From positions 1-64,000 of the forward strand of contig CAYNFR010000015.1 of the NCBI GenBank assembly GCA_964396595.1: 64,000 nt of DNA. The letters run 5' to 3'. Each line of letters opens with the position of its first letter. Positions within the stretch are counted from its first letter, which is position 1. Origin of the DNA: CAYNFR01 sp964396595 (GTDB lineage: Bacteria; Bacteroidota; Bacteroidia; Chitinophagales; Saprospiraceae). The notes under the pieces were generated by a model. It had not been told where the DNA came from, made no database searches, and saw only the letters and a program-made list of their open reading frames with translations. This document shows, piece after piece, positions 59,938-64,000 of the stretch. The position numbers were made by a program, and so were the translations under genes.

Positions 59938-61389
59938 TCATTTGTCTTGAGAGTCAATATCCGTATTAAAAATAGCTACGCCCGTAAAAGCGAAGATGAA
60001 TGCGATGACGATATTACTCAGTGACATAAATTGCCACTGAGCATATTCTAACACACTCACGCCGAGTGCTGCTGTCATAAATATCCCGCTAGGTGTCCAT
60101 GGAAATAGATTTTCCATCATGGTGCCCGCATCTTCAATCGATCTACTTAGCACCTTTCGCTTGACTTTGAGCGTGTCATATTTATCCTTAAATGCTGTTC
60201 CAATGATAAAACTGGTCGCATATTGATTGGTCGTGGTGAGGTTCGTTAACAGTGTAGTTAGTAAGGTCAAAGGCACTAAAGCTCTGACTGTCTTCACCCT
60301 AGTCATGATTCGCTCTATGCAGAGTCCTATCGCATTGATGACGTCAAGCGTGCCGATAAATGCAAATACCAATAAACAAATCATCACTCCTTCTATCAGA
60401 TTATATACACCCCCACGATTAAGTACGTGTAAGACTTCAGACTGGACGGCTACCCCCGAGGCCATGCTCACATGAAATCCCTTGTTAAGACAGGCGATAA
60501 TTTCATTCACACTAAATCTCTGAAAAAACAAGGCCAATATCATGGCTATCCAGGCAGAACTAAGTAAGGTGATAACAATAGGCTTCCGCCTAATACTCCC
60601 ATATATGATAACTAGTAAAGGCAATAACAAGAAAATATTGAAATGAAATATCTGCGAGAGATCTTCCAATATCATAGAGACATCCTTCACGTGCGCCACA
60701 TCAGTCATCTGCACTAATACCCCATGACTAAGTAAGGCATATCCGATGATGGCCAATATAGCTGCCGGTATGGTCGTGTATAACATCGAATGTATGTGAT
60801 CCTCAATAGATATCTGGGTAGCCAGGGCGGCAATACTCGTCGTGTCAGATAGAGGCGATAACTTATCCCCAAAGAAAGAACCTCCGACAATGGCACCAGC
60901 AACTATCGCCAGATCAGCCCCATAAACTTGGGCTATACCGATCATGACGATTCCTATCGTACCCGCCGATCCCCAAGATGTGCCGGTGACCATACTGAAT
61001 ACAACACAGATTATGAAGGAATAGACATAGATATATTGCGGATTAACCCATGAAATGCCATAGTAAATCATCATCGGAATAGTACCCGATACGATCCAAC
61101 TGCCTATGAGGACACCTACTGATATCAGCACCAGAATCACAGGCACACTTTCTGCAACCTTGGCCGATATCCGCTTGATGATGAGATCCCACTTATACCC
61201 TAGATAAAACAAATAAGCGATGTTAAAACTTAACGCCATCAGCACCAATGGCTCCAGAGGAAGTCGCTCTCCTCCAAGAAATATTGGATTGATAAACAAT
61301 CCATAAATCAATAAACCAAGAAAAAATAATATCGGGATGAGTGCATGGATTAAGCCCACCTCTCTGATTTCGCTATTACTCTCCTCCAT
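59938..61389 (-). CDS. NhaC family sodium/proton antiporter-like transporter
   Basis: A 483-residue inner-membrane protein with about 12 membrane segments. GIVMIGIAQVYGADLAIVAGAIVGGSFFGDKLSPLSDTTSIAA is a signature NhaC stretch (about residues 150-195), and TTLLTNLTTTNQYATSF and GTMMENLFPWTPSGIFM lie in the C-terminal half. NhaC relatives exchange sodium for protons or malate for lactate; some carry amino-acid-like anions, which would fit the peptidase and lyase neighbours. It overlaps the M20 peptidase by 14 nt. Confidence 0.88.
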   Translation of the reverse strand: MEESNSEIREVGLIHALIPILFFLGLLIYGLFINPIFLGGERLPLEPLVLMALSFNIAYLFYLGYKWDLIIKRISAKVAESVPVILVLISVGVLIGSWIVSGTIPMMIYYGISWVNPQYIYVYSFIICVVFSMVTGTSWGSAGTIGIVMIGIAQVYGADLAIVAGAIVGGSFFGDKLSPLSDTTSIAALATQISIEDHIHSMLYTTIPAAILAIIGYALLSHGVLVQMTDVAHVKDVSMILEDLSQIFHFNIFLLLPLLVIIYGSIRRKPIVITLLSSAWIAMILALFFQRFSVNEIIACLNKGFHVSMASGVAVQSEVLHVLNRGGVYNLIEGVMICLLVFAFIGTLDVINAIGLCIERIMTRVKTVRALVPLTLLTTLLTNLTTTNQYATSFIIGTAFKDKYDTLKVKRKVLSRSIEDAGTMMENLFPWTPSGIFMTAALGVSVLEYAQWQFMSLSNIVIAFIFAFTGVAIFNTDIDSQDK

Positions 61390-62899
61390 CTATCGGCGTG
61401 TCAAGTATGTACAGTATAGCCAAAATTCCTTCGAGATAATTACCTAATCTGATGTTTTCATTGGGACTATGTTGGTTATTATCAGGGTTAGCCATGGGGA
61501 CTGATACTGCCGGAATTTCAAGAATCTCAATAAAAGGCGAAATAGGTATGGACCCACCAGAAGTTCTCTTCTTGATCGGCGCATACCCAAAAGCAAGAGC
61601 CATCGCACGGTCAAGCCATAGTCCTATTTCGCTGTCAAACTCTGTTCGATAAGCCCGATAATTGCGATGTGACTGCACTCGACATATTTTATCATAAGTG
61701 AGCCTTTCTTGCATTGTAGGCTTTTCATCAGAAACGTAGTAGCCTTGATTTCTGATGTGGTCAGTCACAAGCGCAATAAGGCGCTCAGGTTCTGACTCTT
61801 TGACTAATCGAAGGTCTAATTCAGCCACTGCCTGCGCAGGCACTATGGTTCTCGCCTCTGAGCCAACCCATCCTGCTGACATACCGCGAATATTGAGGGA
61901 TGGATACTGAATAGATTTCTGATAGGTGTCAGCCACCTTGTCAGGTGATTTTATGCCGAGTTTTGCTTTGATCATTTTTTCATCATCGGGGACAGCATCA
62001 AGAATAGCCTCTACTTCAGAAGACAACTCTATACCATCATAATAGCCCGGGATGATCACTCTGCCATCATCATCTTTCATTGAAGCGAGGAGTTTGCTCA
62101 GGTTTAAGGCGGGGTTTGGCGCATAGTTACCATAATGTCCGCTATGCTGTGCATAAGTAGGCCCATATACTGTCAAAGTCATCGTTGCAATACCTCTGGC
62201 ACCAAATGATAGCGTAGGCAAGTTACTGACATGTCGCGGTCCGTCAAATATGACCTGCATATCAGCCTTAAATTTATCTTTATTACGGGCTACCGCGCCT
62301 GGCAAACTCACTGAACCCTTTTCTTCTTCAAAATCAAGTATCAACTCCACATTGTAGGGAATCTTGACACCCTTGGACTTGAGGATATCCCATGCCACTA
62401 AAAATTGCATGAAGTTATTCTTAGAGTCTGATGCAGAACGCGCAAATATGTACCAATCCGGATTGTATTCGGCAGGACTTAATGTACTCCACGGGATTTC
62501 TACGAAACCCTCCCCTTCTCTAAGCTCCTTTAAGACCGCCAGGTATGGAGACGCTTGAAACCAATACTGGGGATCGACGGATTGTCCATCAACGTGAAAG
62601 TAAAAGAGAACAGTAGGTTTACCAGCATCAAATTGTGGACCATCCACTTTGATCAGTGGCGTCGTTTCTGTATCCCATCGCTGTGTCGTAAATGATCTCA
62701 TGACCAACTGTGCTACGCACCAATCTACATTCTTCTCGATGTCCTCCAGGTGATTAGCATCATTGGGGATGGAAAGAAACTCTTTAAAGGTCTCAAGGGA
62801 TCTAATACCTTCTTCAAATATCTCCTTCTGATCATATTGTGCTCCGCACCAAGTAAAAAGGGCAAATGATGCCACCAATAAAACAATAAATCTCTTCAT
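61376..62899 (-). CDS. M20 family metallopeptidase, secreted
   Basis: A 507-residue di-zinc peptidase with a signal peptide (MKRFIVLLVASFALFTWC). A Cys follows the hydrophobic core but the +1 region (WCGAQ) makes either lipoprotein or soluble export possible. Metal ligands are in FYFHVDGQ (His, with Asp two residues on), SASDSKNN (bridging Asp) and DFEEEKGS (Glu pair), and the final His in NNQHSPNENI. The M20 dimerisation domain lies in about 215-345. It is the first gene of the operon with nhaC and the PLP lyase, so it probably releases amino acids from di- or tripeptides. Confidence 0.88.
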   Translation of the reverse strand: MKRFIVLLVASFALFTWCGAQYDQKEIFEEGIRSLETFKEFLSIPNDANHLEDIEKNVDWCVAQLVMRSFTTQRWDTETTPLIKVDGPQFDAGKPTVLFYFHVDGQSVDPQYWFQASPYLAVLKELREGEGFVEIPWSTLSPAEYNPDWYIFARSASDSKNNFMQFLVAWDILKSKGVKIPYNVELILDFEEEKGSVSLPGAVARNKDKFKADMQVIFDGPRHVSNLPTLSFGARGIATMTLTVYGPTYAQHSGHYGNYAPNPALNLSKLLASMKDDDGRVIIPGYYDGIELSSEVEAILDAVPDDEKMIKAKLGIKSPDKVADTYQKSIQYPSLNIRGMSAGWVGSEARTIVPAQAVAELDLRLVKESEPERLIALVTDHIRNQGYYVSDEKPTMQERLTYDKICRVQSHRNYRAYRTEFDSEIGLWLDRAMALAFGYAPIKKRTSGGSIPISPFIEILEIPAVSVPMANPDNNQHSPNENIRLGNYLEGILAILYILDTPIDGGE

Positions 62900-63342
62900 T
62901 ATGTAGGACTAAACTTTTTCACTTCACTTAGATGCTATGTCACGACAATAATAAGCAAAGCCATCCAAATATAGGATGAAAGTTATCTTAGGCGTTTAAT
63001 AATTTGTGCTCAAGGGTATTGCTTAAATATTATTTTTAATAAGGAATCTAAATGTCGTTCGGCTTCAAACTATGGTTCTTATTAAATACTTATTTACTTC
63101 TTGATTTTGTCATGATTTTTGTCTTGCCGAAAGACTTGGTCAACAATGTCGTCAAAATGTTAAGATGTTTCGCTTTTGAGCTACGGTTAAGAACCCGTGG
63201 CTATAATACTTTGCCCCTTTAAGGTCACGCTTAAAAAATTACAATTTTTGTTCAATTTAATATTCAGCCTTATCTTCGGCACATTGGCCTTACATGAAAT
63301 GAGGTAAATTATCTTAGTTAAAGAATGAAATGCGCTTAAGAC
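62900..63342. other. 443-bp divergent intergenic region, nothing identified
   Basis: Separates the minus-strand M20 operon from the plus-strand MFS gene. One 5-bp stem (GTCTT/AAGAC near 63121-63135) is visible. No TAnnTTTG box with good spacing and no coding sequence were found. Confidence 0.45.
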
Positions 63343-64000
63343 ATGAAAAAAAGACTGTTATCCTTTAGAGAAATCATCAACATGAGCGTGGGTTTTATGG
63401 GCATCCAATTTGGCTTCGCGCTGCAGAACGCCAATGTGAGTCGCATATTTGAAACCCTCGGTGCATCGATAGATGATATTCCCATTTTGTGGATAGCAGC
63501 ACCCGTCACCGGCCTCATAGTACAACCAATAATAGGATATATGAGTGATCGTACTTGGAATAGATTTGGGCGGCGAAGACCTTATTTTTTAATCGGTGCT
63601 ATACTCTCAACCATTGCACTTTTTTTTATGCCCAATTCACCTGCCCTGTGGTTTGCGGCCTTAAGTCTATGGATACTCGATGCATCGATTAACATCAGTA
63701 TGGAGCCATTCAGAGCATTCGTAGGAGATAATCTCTCCAACGAACAACGTACACAGGGCTTTGCGGCCCAAGTATTTTTTATTGGGATAGGTGCCGTAGT
63801 GGCATCATTGATGCCCTATATCTTGACTAATGTATTTAACATATCCAATACTGCGGGGGCGGGCATCGTGCCTGATTCGGTTAAATGGTCATTTTATATC
63901 GGGGGAATTATTTTTTTTCTAGCTGTATTATGGACCGTTAAGTTTTCCACTGAATACTCACCGGAGGAGTTAAGTGCATTTGCAGAAAATGAACAAAACG
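63343..64000 (+). CDS. MFS transporter, sugar (maltose/sucrose-like) type, 3' end beyond the window
   Basis: The first 219 codons of a major-facilitator protein. MSVGFMGIQFGFALQNANVSRIF, WIAAPVTGLIVQPIIGYMSDRTWNRFGRRRPYF and SMEPFRAFVGDN are typical of the SLC45/GPH-type maltose or sucrose transporters in Bacteroidota. About five to six membrane segments are seen before the window ends. Start at 63343 (MKKRLLSFREI) is the first ATG before the first helix. The substrate is inferred from the family only. Confidence 0.85.
   Translation, partial: MKKRLLSFREIINMSVGFMGIQFGFALQNANVSRIFETLGASIDDIPILWIAAPVTGLIVQPIIGYMSDRTWNRFGRRRPYFLIGAILSTIALFFMPNSPALWFAALSLWILDASINISMEPFRAFVGDNLSNEQRTQGFAAQVFFIGIGAVVASLMPYILTNVFNISNTAGAGIVPDSVKWSFYIGGIIFFLAVLWTVKFSTEYSPEELSAFAENEQN

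Noticed and set aside
1..64000. CRISPR arrays, phage or toxin-antitoxin and defence islands
   Set aside because: No regularly spaced repeats, cas genes, integrases or known defence domains were seen on either strand.

Overview
The window reads as chromosomal DNA of a member of the Bacteroidota, possibly a saprospirian or another deep-branching, strictly chemoheterotrophic group. The supporting signs are a TonB-dependent receptor paired with a DUF4249 lipoprotein, a secreted protein ending in a type IX secretion (Por) sorting domain, repeated -7 promoter boxes of the TAnnTTTG type, a fungal-like ketol-acid reductoisomerase, a PASTA-bearing FtsI, and an FtsZ ending in the NSFLHxNVD-type tail. 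There is no rRNA or marker tree to place it more finely. The sequence is AT-rich and gene-dense; most genes are on the minus strand in long, tightly packed operons.

Layout. 0.4-12.9 kb: a DnaQ/GIY-YIG fusion nuclease, a pyrF operon, a TonB receptor/DUF4249 pair, a sugar uptake operon (sodium/sugar symporter, aldose 1-epimerase, small conserved protein), then a secreted unknown and a secreted CotH-type kinase. 12.9-23.2 kb: a TauE/SafE permease and, behind its own terminator, an eight-gene branched-chain amino-acid operon leuA-leuC-leuD-leuB-ilvD-ilvB-ilvN-ilvC; ilvA lies apart at 31 kb. 23.4-30.3 kb (plus strand): an M16 peptidase pair ended by a clear terminator, an S33 peptidase, a membrane protein, a nitroreductase and an NAD-dependent epimerase-like protein. 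30.3-37.7 kb is the loosest part: ilvA, one secreted unknown, acetoacetyl-CoA synthetase, and three long gene-poor stretches holding an orphan promoter-to-terminator unit, a decayed transposase, REP-like palindromes and one copy of a dispersed 157-bp repeat whose inverted partner is at 2.1 kb.

37.5-50.4 kb: the division and cell wall (dcw) cluster mraZ-rsmH-ftsL-ftsI-murE-mraY-ftsW-murG-ftsQ-ftsA-ftsZ, minus strand, closed by a terminator. murD and murC are missing from their usual places, and an intrinsic terminator sits between murE and mraY. 50.8-64 kb: a dolichol-phosphate-mannose-synthase-like glycosyltransferase, a fused E1 2-oxoacid dehydrogenase, then a plus-strand run (DUF1573, YaaA, 2TM protein, potassium channel, PAP2_C-like enzyme), a minus-strand phosphodiesterase, an M20 peptidase/NhaC antiporter/Cys-Met lyase operon, and the start of a sugar-type MFS transporter cut by the window end.

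Most of the window is housekeeping. The points most worth a second look are the orphan transcription unit at 32.15-32.64 kb (possible structured RNA or rRNA-operon leader relic), the intra-dcw terminator 17 nt before mraY, the putative MraZ operator with a perfect inverted repeat, the loss of murC/murD from the cluster, the inverted repeat pair, and the apparently feedback-domain-less LeuA. No CRISPR array, intact insertion sequence, tRNA or rRNA gene was seen.
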